NCBI GenBank assembly: GCA_963965975.1
Contig: OZ014412.1
Span: forward strand, 9,777,849 to 9,841,848
Reading direction: 5' to 3'
Length of the DNA: 64,000 nt
Origin: Xestospongia bergquistia
Taxonomy: Eukaryota; Porifera; Demospongiae; Haplosclerida; Petrosiidae
The notes under the pieces are model-generated. The model saw only the letters and a list, made by a program, of their open reading frames with translations. It made no database searches and was not told the origin of the DNA. Position 1 is the first letter of the stretch. Each line of letters opens with the position of its first letter. A program made the position numbers and the translations under genes. Shown here in pieces: positions 49,735-63,600 of this stretch.

Positions 49735-52700
49735 ATATTGTAGAAACCTATGTATATTAGGAATGAGGAACAATTATCGTGTAAATTAAGACAGTTTTAT
49801 TAAATTCCTAGATATCTGAAATAAACAATACTATATATTGTAGCCAAATACCTGTTATTGTTTTGATATTTACCTTACTAACTTCATAGCTGTGGTTGTA
49901 GTGTTGTTATATTATCATTATTACTGTAGAAAGTAGTTACACATGGAGTGGAGGCTTCATTAAATCTAACTATAGAAGAATTTCTAAAAAAGTATTACAA
50001 CAGTGACAAAGGTGACATTCTTGATAAAGTGGGTATTATGCCCTTTTCACCCACTAATCTAAGAAATGGGTGAGTGTTATAGCTGGTAATCAAGAACATT
50101 GTTCTGTCTAATTATTATTGTTGTTCTTTGGTCAGCAATTTTTAAGTTTGTTGATTCTATAGACAAAGTTAATGTTAATTTTAATGGATGCAATACTATG
50201 TAAAATTTAGACACCTTATGATTGCCAGAGGTTCTGCAGGTTTTATTTACTTCCTGGGATGTACAGAGTGTAAGCAGTTTTATAATTGTTTTGAACATTG
50301 TGGTATCAATATGATATGTATGTCCACTTTTTGATTTTAAGTTATGGTTACATATAACTTTTAAGAGTAACAAATGACATTAACCCACATACTTAACTGC
50401 AGATGCATTTAGCAATCAACGAATTTATTGATGCTACTGTGAGCACTTCAAGAAAGGATGTGTCTATTAAAGCTCGAAGTTTCTTGTTGCTTGTTTTTCT
50501 AACTATAGTTCTAGCATTCTGTAACTATGTAGTCTTACAAAGGTTATTGCTTGAATTATACAATCTTTGTAGTTGTAGTCAAAGTTTCCCTGTAAGTAAA
50601 TATCTTTCAAAAGAATTATAGGATGATGTTTTTCCATTATTATAATTAAGACTAAGGACAGTGATGTTAGTTATCGATATCTGTTATGATTATTCAACTT
50701 TTTGTTTTTATTTTAATGTTACAGATTGGAACCAAGTCAATATAGCTATATTTGTAATATGCCAATCAAAGGAATAGTTGCTTTGTCAGATAAATTTCAT
50801 GAATAGATAAAAATCTGTTTCTATGACTTCTGTCACCTTTATCATACCATGAAAATTCCACTTGATAATACTGATATCAAAGAATTAATTAGAAAACAAG
50901 GTAATTAAATATATCAACTTATAATTATTATTAGCTGCTACACAGTAGAAGTGATGATATTTCATTAATATACCAATGACTATCATAACAAAATATATTA
51001 TGAACTCTATCTTTGTACTTAAACATTCTTTAATGATAAATAACAATGACAGTTTGCTACTAAATTAGTTCAAATATTGTTCTATTTTTTAGAGGATGAC
51101 AAAGTACTCAAAAGTAGTATTCATCTCTTGTTTAATTATGAGCGGATGTTGTCACTTGAAACTAAAAGTGATGAAGAGGTAATCCATTTATTGTAATTAT
51201 TATTATTGATACATAGCTTTGATAACTTTAATTGAGTAATTTGACAATCACAAAAATTCAAAATAATGAATTTTTCGACTAATTCATTATTAATAGTACA
51301 CACAAATATTCATCAATATAGTAGCTATTGCTTCAGTCCTTTATACATAATGACTTTTTTCCTTGTTATAGATGATCAAGGTTATTAATGAAGAAATGAT
51401 TGATTCCAAAGACAAGTTTACACTTCAAGTTCTTAATTTACCTATTCAATGTTATGTTGACCTTCAAATTGAACTGAGAAAGTTAGTAATGGCATCAATA
51501 ATGCTATCATAAATGACTTACAATATGGCTAAAGTAATTAAGTAATTAGTATCATCAACATCAAATCTAAATATAGACATGTCTTAGAAAATTGGTGAAC
51601 TAAATATGTGCCAAATCTGAGTGACTTAAAATTTCTAGCTTTTGTACTTGCAATTAAAAAAACATACTTATAATCTATACATTCTAATTATATTGAATTT
51701 TTGAAATTGATACAGTTGACAAATAAGTGTCTCTTATCTCTCTCTATATAGGAGATTAATGGAACTGTCAACACAACAAGAAAAAAAACAGTATAATGAA
51801 AGTGCTACACAGAGAATGGATGATATTGATATGAGGTATACCATAATAATGAATAATGCTCACATGTTAAATAACAAACAGTAAGCTTTAAAACTAAATG
51901 ACTTACAATTAGACTGAAGTATAAAATAATTAGGAGAATTTGAAGTGTCATCAGCATCCAATCTAGTTTCACATATATAATAATAATACAGACATTTCTT
52001 AGTAAATTACTGAACTACATTTGTGTGAAATCTGAGTAGCTTAGATTAGCTAGCTTTTATACTTATAAATAAACATACTTATAAGGTATACATACTAATT
52101 CTATTGAATTTTTGAAATCGACATAGCTGACGAAACAAGTGTCTCTTATCTCTCTATATATAGGAGATTAATGGAACTATCAACACAAGAATAAGAAAAA
52201 CAATATAATAAAAGTGCTACACAAAGAATGGATGATATTGATATGAGGTATATTATTACATTATTACAACATATTATGCCATTATTATAATAATAGTGAA
52301 CTACCATCTGATAGTGATGTACCTAGTACAGATATGAGTAAGTTAGATGATGTCAATGATGTAGAAGATAAAGATAGGAAGCATACTACTTGTATTGTGC
52401 CCAGCAATGATCCACCTCTAGAAGACACACAAGGTATTTAAAATTTTAGGAGTGGTTTAATATCATTCCACATTTAAACTTTTTGGTCCACTTCAAAGCT
52501 AGCAGACTTAACTTCAGGTTGCCTGGACCACTTTATAAACTATGTAATCTGTTTTATCTTAAAAGGATAAAATTTGAGGAGAGCTCAACTTTTGCTTTTA
52601 CTATAATTAAATTAAACATCCAATTTATTTATGAATGATGATTTTAAAAGCTTTTAGTTTAAACTATACTAGTGGATATCATGTTAAAATACTATTTTCT

Positions 52701-54060
52701 TTCTAAATCATATAAATATGTGTAATTTAGATACAAGTTAAATTAGTTAGTTCCGTTTTTAATATTACAATTGACCACATCCATATCAAATTGATGTTTC
52801 TACATTATGTATTATTCCCTGAATTAAAAAATTTATCCCAGATGACAGTTTGGCAGAAGAGGCTTCCAAACTATCTTATGAAGATGTTGCAGAATTCCTT
52901 GAAAAGATTGGATTAAAAAACAGTGCTGATATAGTCAGAGAAAATAACTTTACAGGCGACATTATCTATCTTGCTATGAATGAAGACAGCTCTTTGGAAG
53001 ACTTGGGTATAACAACAGCAATTGAGAGACTGCGATTTCGTGTTCTTTTCAAAAGAGAACTATCAGGAACCATTTCAATGGCTGCCAATAAATTTTCACC
53101 AAACATAGTAGCAGAAATTTGTCGTAGTGTTCAAAAACTGGAAACCTATGCTCAGGTAACATTTTATTATTTATTTTGTTATGTTAATTCACGTATGTAT
53201 GGGCTACACATATGAAAGTAAGTTCATGATATATTCTGAATATATTGTAGAGATAAGGTGGTAGCTACAGTAGGGATGGATTTGTATATATACACTGAAT
53301 GTTAAGGTTAATAATAATAGTGTAACTCATGAAGTAACAAGAGGTTGTGTACATCATCAAAACATTAGTGTAATTATCATGCGTTGTCAGAGTGAATGTT
53401 TTATATTATTTTTTTAATTTTTATTTTGGATTTAGTTGTTTGAAGACAAAGAGATTGACAGTGAAATGCTTTTGGAAGCTAATCAAAGTGTTTTTGATGA
53501 GCTAGGTATTAATTCCCTTCGCAAGACTGCATTATTGAATAAATGTAAAGAATGGGCCTTAAAAAGTCAACTCTTTAATATGTTAATTACAATAATTACA
53601 TTTTTGTACATGACTGGCTACCAATTAAACATGCTTGATTATAATGCTGAGTTTATATATTTTATGTAGTCATAATTTGTTTTGATAAATTGTTATTACT
53701 TATTATTATAATAATTAGAAATTTGGTATGGGAAAGGTATCTATAGTGATGACACATTGGTCAGGCCACTATAGTGATTGAGTATTCATGAATAGCATGA
53801 TCTTTCCAGTAGCTCAAACCTGTACTGATAATACTGTGATAACAAGCTCGTTTCAATTATATATAAAAAAGTTGATCGATGTGTATATGGTGACTCTGGT
53901 TACTGTCAAAGTAGACAACTTTCAAGACACAATAAAAAATTCTCTAGTACCATATTTGTGTTAAATTGAACACCAGCTCATATTACATATGCCCACAATT
54001 GTGTGAGTTACATAATCCAAAGTAAAAATACTGAAGAAAATTTAAAGAAATGAATTATTA
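49735..54060 (+). pseudogene. Tail duplication, unit 2: decayed copy of the gene B 3' end with SAM exons
   Basis: Copies of the gene B exons at about 49929-50068, 50725-50902, 51092-51178, 51372-51480, 51753-51837 (and again 52165-52249), 52297-52434, 52842-53155 and 53436-53580. It has no upstream gene body. The exon near 50725 has Trp to stop (KFHE followed by TAG where gene B has KFREW) and the duplicate exon at 52165 also has a stop after STQE. The SAM exons stay open, but the last one lost one base (keeping LGINSLRKTALLNKCKEWA then a longer read to about 53669). SAM 1 differs at five residues (for example KTLAD to NIVAE). It might still serve as an alternative 3' end only if the broken exons are skipped. 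Confidence 0.75.
51511..52255 (+). repeat. Small tandem duplication of one exon and its upstream intron
   Basis: Block 1 about 51511-51843 and block 2 about 51890-52255 both run from aaatgacttacaat through tctcttatctctct..tatatag to the exon ending gatattgatatgag. Block 1 is closer to gene B; block 2 is more diverged. The exon codes for RLMELSTQ..QRMDDIDMR. Confidence 0.8.
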
Positions 54061-54399
54061 TTTTCTTCAGAAATGAAAGAAACTATTAAAGTAATACATA
54101 GGTAAAGGTCAAAAATATATATGCCTACAAAAAATTGGCCAAATTCATGTACTTGAAGATAAAGCAAAGCTCTACTACTGAAGATTAATTTTGTAATGTA
54201 CTTGCTGCTCTTTATGCAGAAATAAGTAGTTACAAAAATAAATTGTGTCCATATAGTTTACGCGTCGCCTAATTAAGTTATACAGATTACTATATTATAA
54301 ATACTTCCCCCAAGTACGAACGTCGACGTATGTCGCATGCCGCGCATCTCAAACCAAACCCTTTATTTGAAAAATTTCAAGTATCTTGTATTCAATGAA
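54061..54399 (+). promoter_or_regulatory. Upstream region of locus C, with a TATA-like motif
   Basis: 340 bp between the SAM tail copy and the first exon of locus C. The last 150 bp are strikingly CpG-rich for this window (acgcgtcgcc near 54260, acgaacgtcgacgtatgtcg near 54317). A tataaata motif at about 54295-54302 is about 100 bp before the ATG. An out-of-frame ATG at 54395 and an in-frame ATG at 54337 also lie upstream. Promoter status is by position. Confidence 0.4.
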
Positions 54400-54991
54400 A
54401 TGGCGTCTCTGACTTTCTGGAAGCGCACTGGCCCTTCAAAGAAGGAACCAAGTCCTGTTGACATCCCAAAACACGCTAAAATTGGTAAGTATATATATTA
54501 TACATTAATTATTAGTCGCATGTTGTATTCGTATGACTAAACTACAATGTCCATGTTAATTTTTTTAGAAGTAATGTACATGTTAATATATTTAGAAGTG
54601 AAGCTGAGATCTAAGGCTAAAGATGTACTCATTGTTTATGGGATTGCCAGCTTTCCACAACATCCACCACTCATTCCTTAGTGTTGTTTAAAATTTGAAG
54701 AAGAAACTCTACCACCAGAGGATTATCATATGTTGTATCACAAGTTGAATGAATCAAAAGGTCAAACTGTTGAATCTATTGTTCGGAAATATTCTAAGCG
54801 AGTTAATCTGAAAGCTCTTTTGGTTAGAGCTAATATTGAACAAAGAAAGTTGGACATGTTGACAATTACATGTTCATTTACAGTAGTCATTATTCCTAAC
54901 ATGTACAAACATGATATAGCCGAATATTTACAAAGTGCAGATGAATCCTTAGAGGCAACAATATCTCCATTGTATAGTGAAAGAAGAGATG

Positions 54992-55620
54992 GTGAGATGT
55001 TTAAGATAGTCATAATAAGTCGCAATCGTTACAATTACATAATGAAATTTTGTGTTTAGATATGTATTGTTTGTTTGGTCATTTGATAAATGAAGCTGTC
55101 TCATATACCAAACACATTTCCTGAGGAATTATTGATCTAGTTGTGTGCATTATATTATGTTTTGTAGATATATAATTTATAATCCCAATATATAATAATA
55201 ATACCTTAATTGTCCTCTGTATAAATCAAATATATATAACACCTACCAGTAATTCATTTCAATTGTCTGAATAAGACAAGTAATGTTAATGTTTCCACAA
55301 TAACCACTTGATGAGAAAGCAGATCCATTAATTACATCAGTTTATATCAATAAATTCTCCTCATTAATGGATGGTTGCACTGGTTTTTTGGATTATACTG
55401 TCTCAACTGTCTTAATGTTTTTGCCCATTGCTTTGACTTTTAAACTCAAAATGTTGCCAATGGCTTCAAACTGGTGTAAAGTCAAGTTTGCTGCCTATAA
55501 GAAAGACAATTCAGTTTTAGGACTGTTAAAAAACAGAAAATCTCATTTCATCATATTATTAATTGACCTCTTGTTTAAGCTAAACTTCTGTGTATACAAT
55601 TTATTTCCTTGTTCAGCTCA

Positions 55621-55653
<33 letters not shown>

Positions 55654-55897
55654 TGAATAATGATCAAGATTGGTCATACCTGTTATATTGTGTTTTATAT
55701 ATGCTAATTAAATTGTTGATTGCGAAATATGTCTGTAGTTAATATATGAGGTTAATTATATTAGATAGAACCTTTCCTTTGCGACATACTACATGAATGA
55801 ACATAACCTTAAACTGTCATAATGTGACTGTTTATTAATGTTTGAACAGTGAACATTTTGAACAGTGTTTGAAGTTACTATGATTTTGTTAATACAG
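54992..55897 (+). other. Locus C interval lacking exon 3, with an (AAT)n repeat
   Basis: 900 bp between exon-2 and exon-4 counterparts. It holds an open stretch of about 85 codons (55367-55620, LMFLPIALTFKLKMLPMASN..) of unknown origin, followed at once by the (AAT)n microsatellite at about 55620-55653. No match to gene B. Confidence 0.55.
55620..55654. repeat. (AAT)n microsatellite
   Basis: About eleven perfect aat units. Confidence 0.95.
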
Positions 55898-56208
55898 GTA
55901 GAAACTGAAATATATATGGGTTGGTGGGATGATCTACAAGAAGTTATGGAACTACTACTACAAGACACTTACCTTGACACAATGTTTTTTCAAGATTTCC
56001 CCTTCTATTTAAATTTTGCCTATTCTTTATACAAGTAAACAGGTTTTGGGGATTACTTTTAAAATTTTTGACAATGTGTCTTTTATAGACACTCATCAAA
56101 GTCCACACTTTCTAAGAAGTTAAATGAATTTATTGAAAGTTGTGTCATGCACATTTCAAGACTTCCACTTTCAATGATAGTGGAAACATTATCCAATTTT
56201 ATTGAAAT

Positions 56209-57427
56209 GTAAGTTACTTTCTTCATTTATTTATATTGTAGTTCAAAATTGTGCATTATATGTTGCATATGATTATCAAAAGTAATGAAAAGTATACCAC
56301 TACTTACACAACCATATTGGCTGTAGCCAATGAATACTAGTATTCTTTCTGCCTGGCATGTTGTGCATGCCAGGCAGTCCATTAATGATTTTGCTCCACA
56401 GGCTGACAGATATGTTTGTATGTGCAATTGCTTATGTTTTTATATTGTTGTATGCGACAATTGAAAGCAAAGGATGAAAACAAACCATGTCCTTTAATCG
56501 CCAACACACACATATATCAACAAATGAACCGCAAGCACTATGATGATAAGTGTGACTGATTGTGCTCAAATCTTTTTGCTAGCTTGCTTCTCTATATATA
56601 TTTCTAGCATTAAATAGCTATTAGTCTTTTCTTCAGCATATTTTCCTATCTTGTAGCTTTATTCAGTGTTTCATTGTAAAGTCAAGTATTACAAAATTAT
56701 TATAGGATGTTTTATAAGTATAGTCTTGTTTTTGTTACCTCCAGTGCTATGAAAACAAGATTACTTAATTTTAATTTTTACTTAGCTTTGAGAATGTCTC
56801 TGCTGTTATGACTATTTTATTATTAGCATTGCATGCATTGTAAAAATTGATTGGTTGGTTTAACCAATACATTGCTATATAAGCTGACATATTTTATGTA
56901 AAATATAACCATAACACTGTTTTGATTACTGATGTACTACTGGTGATGTAGTTACTAGTTAGGACTAATAATGATTTTTATTGGTATATTATATGGATGT
57001 ATGCAAACCAAATAATGTTCATGAATGGATTAAAAGTTTAAAACATCTTACCATAACCTTATCTCTTTGAAAAGCATTGTATCAGCATATATAAAAAGAA
57101 ATACAGTAACATTGGAAATGCATATTATTTACCATTTATAGAAATATTTGATTTTTGTAAAAAGATTATGGTAGCAATATCTGGTGTTATATCCTAGTAC
57201 AATTCTTTTAAGATTAATATGAAGGCAGATTGAAATAACATAAGAAGTCATAGTAACAAATATTTTACTTCTTTAAGAATAAAAAATATTATTGTTTATA
57301 ACCATGAGCTACATAAACAGTCAATTCTATAGAAATTATAGTAATAAAAACAGTATTATGTTTACTTTTTGCAACAAACAATTTTGCAACAATCTGTATA
57401 ACCATACATTTATATATTTATTTTTAG
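56209..57427 (+). other. Locus C intron, 1.2 kb, with a strong hairpin
   Basis: AT-rich intron between the exon-5 and exon-6 counterparts; the same intron in gene B is 453 bp. Contains the perfect inverted repeat ctgcctggcatg / catgccaggcag (56349-56360 and 56366-56377) and, 30 bp before it, ttggct-gt-agccaa. No coding sequence seen. Confidence 0.7.
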
Positions 57428-57699
57428 GGGAGACTTTGAATTAGTTTTTGGTGGTCTTCAAACAAAACCGACTATCTTTGAGCTCACAGCTAAATCATTC
57501 CTGGCAGTGTGCAATGAATATTGTAGAGTTAATTCTCTTGCAAACTTTACTCACACTAAATTGGTCTCTGGTGGGTTACATTTCATTAGAAATTTAATTG
57601 TTTTTTTAAAGCATCAATTTTCATGAAACTATTTAGTTTATGTTCAAAAACAAAAAGACTGAGACACTTTGGCAAAAACAATTTATTGATGTAAGTGTA

Positions 57700-60600
57700 A
57701 ACTAAATACATCAATAAGTAAAACAATAGATGTCATCATTGTTGAATATTCTCCTTCAATGTTTAGACATGCACCATGGATTGATACTACAATTAAGTTG
57801 TGAGCTATCATTACACACTTTATAATCTGGACACAAACCATGCTGATGTTGATATATAGCATCATCCTTTACATAATAGCACATTAGTAATATTACAATG
57901 ATTGTGTAACTGTCTCTCAACGTTGTATAGTTTTTGATTTAATTTCTTACATATAAATGTACTCTATAATGCAGGAATATAACAACTTTAATTATTATTG
58001 GCATCTTATTTGTATTTTTTAATGGGTTGATATTGGTAATGTAATTATGCACTCATACTATCCTGTACTGATATTAATTATTTAGGACAAAACTGAATTT
58101 TCATCTGTAGAAGACATATGTGCACATATAAGAGGGCAAAAAATGGAAAAAGTGTTCAACAAATTGTATGTGGATTGCCAGGTAAAATTTTGAATAACTC
58201 CTATAAGCTTTGACTACTACAATAATGTGCAGACATTAATTTACATTGGCAAATTCAAAATTGTATAATAGCTCTTTCAGCTTAATTACTGGTATTCTAT
58301 GAGAGAGGCTTCCTTTTAAGCACTAAGGACAATTGTAGCAAATGTCATGCTTTAAATAAATAAACTTTTTTTTTATTTAGTAGCATATGCAAAGCTACTA
58401 ATAGTATTTATAAATCACATCATATCAAAATTTGATGTATAGAATGTATATTTAGACTTTTTAAAACAAGTTTACATTAATTTATTGATCATAGGTAGTG
58501 GTAAGACACATTACATTAAAAAGTGTCTCAACTATAACTTTTATAAAAAATCAAAGACAATTTGTATCAATGAAACCTTCAACAAGACTGAAGTAGTTCA
58601 ACAATTGAGGGAACATACTTTGACTACCTGCAATCTGATACTTTTGTTGAAAATTTCTTTACTTTGGCCTCAAGTAAGAAATATATTGTTAACATCATTT
58701 TTATAGTAATATTTGTAGGATTTTGACAAAGAAGAATACATGAAAGTATTTTATCAACTTGTAGATGATGTAAACTGGTTCTTCTTTGATTACTTCATAC
58801 TTGGCTATGTTGAAAATACTAGTGCTGACTCAACTTCTCCTGATTGTCTTTCACTACCTTTGGTAGCTGGAGTTTCCATGTCTGTTTATGTAGAGGTGTG
58901 TTGTAGGTGTGATAATCATATTTTTCAAAGAAATATATTGAGTTGGATAGCATGAAATAAACGTTTTGGTTAAAGTGTTGTTATAGTTGAATAAGAACAT
59001 GTTTACTCAATAGATAATCTTAGGATAAATAAATAGATGAATTAATGAGACTAATGGAATTTAATATTAATTCAGAAATCATATCTTCATACGTTTACAT
59101 TATGCAGGCACCATACTGGAACATCAAAAATGGTCCTTCAACTGATGGAATGTGTCTTGATTTGTCATTCGAAAAGCTTATTGATTTTTTTCCTGTCTTT
59201 GGTCTGCTTGATGAGAAGATTGTTCCTCCAGTAGAGTTTGATGTAGAAGATTATCCTAGTGTACAGCTTGTCTGTAAATACTTTAATGCATCCAAGAAAA
59301 AAGTCAAACATTGTCCTTAAAAGTAAGTAATCCCAGTATTAAAATAGTGTACCTTTCACTATTAAAACATGGACTTTTAAAACAAGATTTTTCTTCAAAT
59401 GATTGTCAGAAGATTCTTCAAGAAGCATTTTCACATGAAATTAGAGGCAATAAACTCATGGAAGTGTTGTACTTTATGTGAGTGACACAGTACTTTACTG
59501 ACATGCAAAAGCATAATTACTAACTAAACAGGAGGCCTAACATATTTGGAATTTTGGGGTATTTATTTATTTGTTTACAATTACAGCATTTTCGCACATG
59601 AAGAACTATAATAAATTACAAGATTGTTTGCAATATAAAAATTATACCATATGATAATCCTAGACATGGTATTTTCCACTTTGTCAACTAAAATATAACC
59701 ATTATTAATTTTAGATACATGGAAAGGCAATGTTTACTCCTTGAGGAATGTTCTCACCTTCAAAGCACAGCTAAAATGAGGTCCACACTATTTAATATAA
59801 TGAAAGAGGAAATGGGAAATTTCTGTAAACAATCATTTTCATTGTCCTCTGATGATCATAGACCGGTATGATCAGGACTACTAATTAAATGACAATTGTA
59901 CTGTTGAGGCTATAATTTGAACTATGAATACAATGTATAGTACTTAAAATATTGTTTGTCACAGTTTGTGTTCCAAAATTGCATTTAATTGTAAAAGTTT
60001 AATTTTATAGTGGACTGTTACATTTTTTCTATTTGTTTATAATATTTATCCCCAAGAGTTGTATTGTAATACCATTTTCTGTCTTTTCTTTAGCTCATAT
60101 ATTATTTCATTATGCTGACAGTACCTTCAAATTTCTCTGTACACATCCAGAACAACTACCACCAGTTGATCATTCAAAACTCCAAGTAGTTGGAATTGAG
60201 TTACCAGTAAGTTAGAATATAGTAACTATTTTTGAATAGATTTATGACTAAGTTTATTAAATATTAGTTGAATTGTATTTTGATATTTTAGAGAAGTAAT
60301 CACCACTCAAGTACTTCATGATTATATCTCTGCTGCTTTTAATGTTGACAAGACTAATGAAATTAAAGTGATGAAAGAGAAGAAAGTAATTGTCACAAGA
60401 GATTTTGTTCGTAAAATGTTACATATTCATGAGAGGAAGGAGTGTTGTATGCCAGTGGTCATTGAAGGAGAGACTGGTGTTGGAAAGACTTTTCTTCTTG
60501 ATATACTGTCCACTCTTTGGAATGAATCATGGCAACTTCAGTTAAGTAAACAAAGAGAAGTTATAAAAGTAAGTGATCTGTTATGGAATTTCTTAAATAT

Positions 60601-63600
60601 GTTAACTGCTATATTAGAAATGCTACTGACTGATAATGAGAAAGTACCTCTCAATAGTTTACAAGACATTTTTAGACTAAAAGATCCCGACATTATTTCT
60701 ATTAAATTATATGAAGTTCTGAAAAGCAAGATTGAAACTATTGCATTTGATCCAATATTAGCAAGCATAGTACTACCTAATGACTCCACCTGTGAAAGTG
60801 AATTTATCAGTTTGCTTGAGCAGGTGCAAAGTGCTTGTGATTTTGAGGTAATGTTTCTAATTGTTTGTGAGGCCATATCTTTTAACATTAGTAGGTAATA
60901 GCTGAAGTGTTGAATGTACCGGTATTCTTTATGGATGTCTAAAAGATATTTTTTATAAACTAACCATTACTGCTAGTAAGCTATATAAGTATACATTAAC
61001 TGTCATTAAACTTTGAAAGTTTATATTAATGTAAATGATTCAAAATATTAATTGACATTGCCAATATATTTAGCTGTATATTTATATTTAAATCCTATAG
61101 ATACAAAATCAGATAACATCAAACAGTTCTTACTTAATGTTAATAAACATGCTGGCTCTTTATTAATGAGTTATTATCACTACTTGGATTATAAGAAAAG
61201 TATAACTCCAACTAAAGAGTTTCAAAAACCTGTTGTCATTGTAAGTGAATATACTATAATATTTATGATTTCTGGTTTATTTTGTTACCAATATTATCAA
61301 CACAATCTGTTTTCATTGCATTCATAGGTCTTTTTAGATGACATACATACTTGCTCCTGTCCTGGGTATCTAAAAGAAATTATCACTGATGGCACTATTG
61401 ATCAAAAGGTATAAGGTCTTAAACAGAACAACTCTTGCATACATTCTATTGTGTTTTCAAAAGTTTTAATGTTTTTGAAATTGTAATTCATTATCCTTAT
61501 TTGATTACTCTCCTTCTTTCCTTAAATTGTTAATTGTTACATTGTAATATTATGTATGTATATTGCAGGGGCAAAAAATTTCTTCAAACATTTTTATTGT
61601 TGCTGGTTGTAATCCTCATCGAAATAGCAGCATAGCATCTGTAGAAAAGAAATCTGATGAGAACTGGTTTAGAAGTTCTTATTATATCCAGTCCCTACCT
61701 CCAACTCTTGACCTTATTATGTCGGACTATGGACAATTACAAGAGAGCCATGAAAAAGAGTATATAAGAGAAAGTTCATTCTCACTTATAATGAGTTGCC
61801 ATTTCTTGAATACACTTTTCTTACTGAGAGGATAGCTAAACCTCAACAATTTATTAGATCTTGTGTCTACAAAACATTAGTCAATAATAAGGTAACAGGA
61901 GATAAGGCAAATCTATACTCCCAAAGCACTGTTAGTCAAAGAGATATTCAACGTGTCTTTAGATTTTTTGATTGGCTTCTGAAGTGGTTTAAAAGACCTA
62001 CCAAATATGACAGAAATGACTTTAGTGTTAGTTGTCGTGCTGTGTTTGTTGCCTTGGCTTTAGTTTACTATTTCAGACTAAATGAACAGTCTCGACAGCA
62101 GTTCAAAAATGAAATGAGTAAAATTTGCCTAGTTGATGAGCAAAGCATTCCAGTCACATTTGAACAGGCTGTCAGTGATGAATTTGACTGGGTATCTGAT
62201 CATATCAATCTTCCCATTGATATTGCCCCAACTGATGCTCTCAAAGAGAACATTTATGCTATAATTGTATGTACAATGACTCACATTCCTGTAATTATTG
62301 TTGGCCCACCTGGTTCTTCAAAAATAGGAGTAGCTAATGACATTTTAGATACTGTGACATCAAATCAAGCAGTTGTTGTTTATAAAAGTGAAATGTTTCA
62401 AAATGACTTGATGCAAATAGCAGATTGTTGCCTAACAAATACACAACCTTCAAACTTAGCAAAAGAGGTTGTTATTGATGGCTTTGTTAAAGCTTATGAA
62501 TGTATAATACAACAAGATTCAATTGACACACTGTTTGGGGTGATGGACTTTACTCATTTCTTGACCTATATTGACAAAGTAGCATCTCAGACAAATATTG
62601 TATCATCAGAAATAGTTGTTCAATCTTTGGAGATAAACTTTAATGGATCAAATTACTTTAATGAAATCTTGACAGCATTTCTAGATGAGGTAAGTCCTTC
62701 AAGCAATTTTCTTTCACAACCGATCTCCAGAAGAGACTGGTCAAAACAGTTTATTAATTGATGTTAGTGAAGATTACTCAATTATTCGTCTTTTATTTTC
62801 ATTTGGAAAGTTAATGAGAGATGATATAAGGGTATTAGCCTGTTCAAAGCTTCATGGAGATGATGATGGAAAAGTGAGCTGATAAAAATTAGCTAATGTA
62901 TATACTTTTCCTTTTTGTAAAACAGGTAAATACAATTGATGCCATTAAACAATGTGCTATACAAGGCCAACCAGTTATTATTCTTCAAGCTGAAGAAATC
63001 CTAGATTGCCTTTATGACCTTTTGCTATAACATTTTACATGTATTCATAGTCCCTCTGGTGACCATCAACAAGAATATCTCCTACCTTTAAATGTGGTGT
63101 GGTAGTCAGCAGTTCAGAAATATCTAAGATTCCTTTGTCTATCTTAAATGGACTTGAAAAACACACTCTAAGTCACAAAGATTTTTTTGATGGAATATTG
63201 TCTTGTTGTCCTGGGAGTGTACTAAAATTACTACAATATGCAAAATACAAAGTAAGTCCATTGACTTTTCTTGGAATTAATCAAAAAGTTAGTAAAGATT
63301 AAAAATGTAAATTTTTACAGGCTACCATATATAAATTGTACTTACTTTGTAATTATTAGTTCATTTAACCACATTCAAAGAAATATATGTAGCGAAACAA
63401 GAGAGCTCCAATACTACACTATGTCTATGTAAATGAAAGTATTGCAGCTCATATAGCTCATGACTTTCAATGTGAATGCCTTTCCAATAAGGGTATATTT
63501 ATTAATTGCCTCCTGAAGCAATGTCATACAACATTTAGAATATACACACAGCAGGTAAATGTGTTGATTCTTAATTGAATATAATAATATTATTATGTAT

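Larger units (their letters stand above)
54596..57690 (+). pseudogene. Locus C, N-terminal exons
   Basis: Exon counterparts: 54596-54991 (exon 2, VKLRSKAKDVLIVYGIAS, then NESKGQTVESIVRKYSKR), 55898-56034 (exon 4, VETEIYMGWWDDLQEVMELL), 56089-56208 (exon 5), 57428-57570 (exon 6, GDFELVFGGLQTK), 57612-57690 (exon 7). Exon 3 (LGILFPNVP..) could not be found in 54992-55897. These exons look more like gene B than any other sequence here, but gene A's equivalents are out of the window, so the closest relative cannot be judged. Confidence 0.75.

Noticed and set aside
50402-50621. Open stretch MHLAINEFIDATVSTSRK.. with a hydrophobic run and a GT donor, missing from gene B by a ~175-bp gap
   Set aside because: With the incoming splice phase of the preceding exon it reads into a stop within three codons, and gene B joins its flanking exons cleanly without it; taken as intron.
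55367-55660. Open stretch with several hydrophobic segments, possibly a membrane protein
   Set aside because: Ends in a microsatellite, has no counterpart in genes A or B and no recognisable family; open length is within chance for this region.
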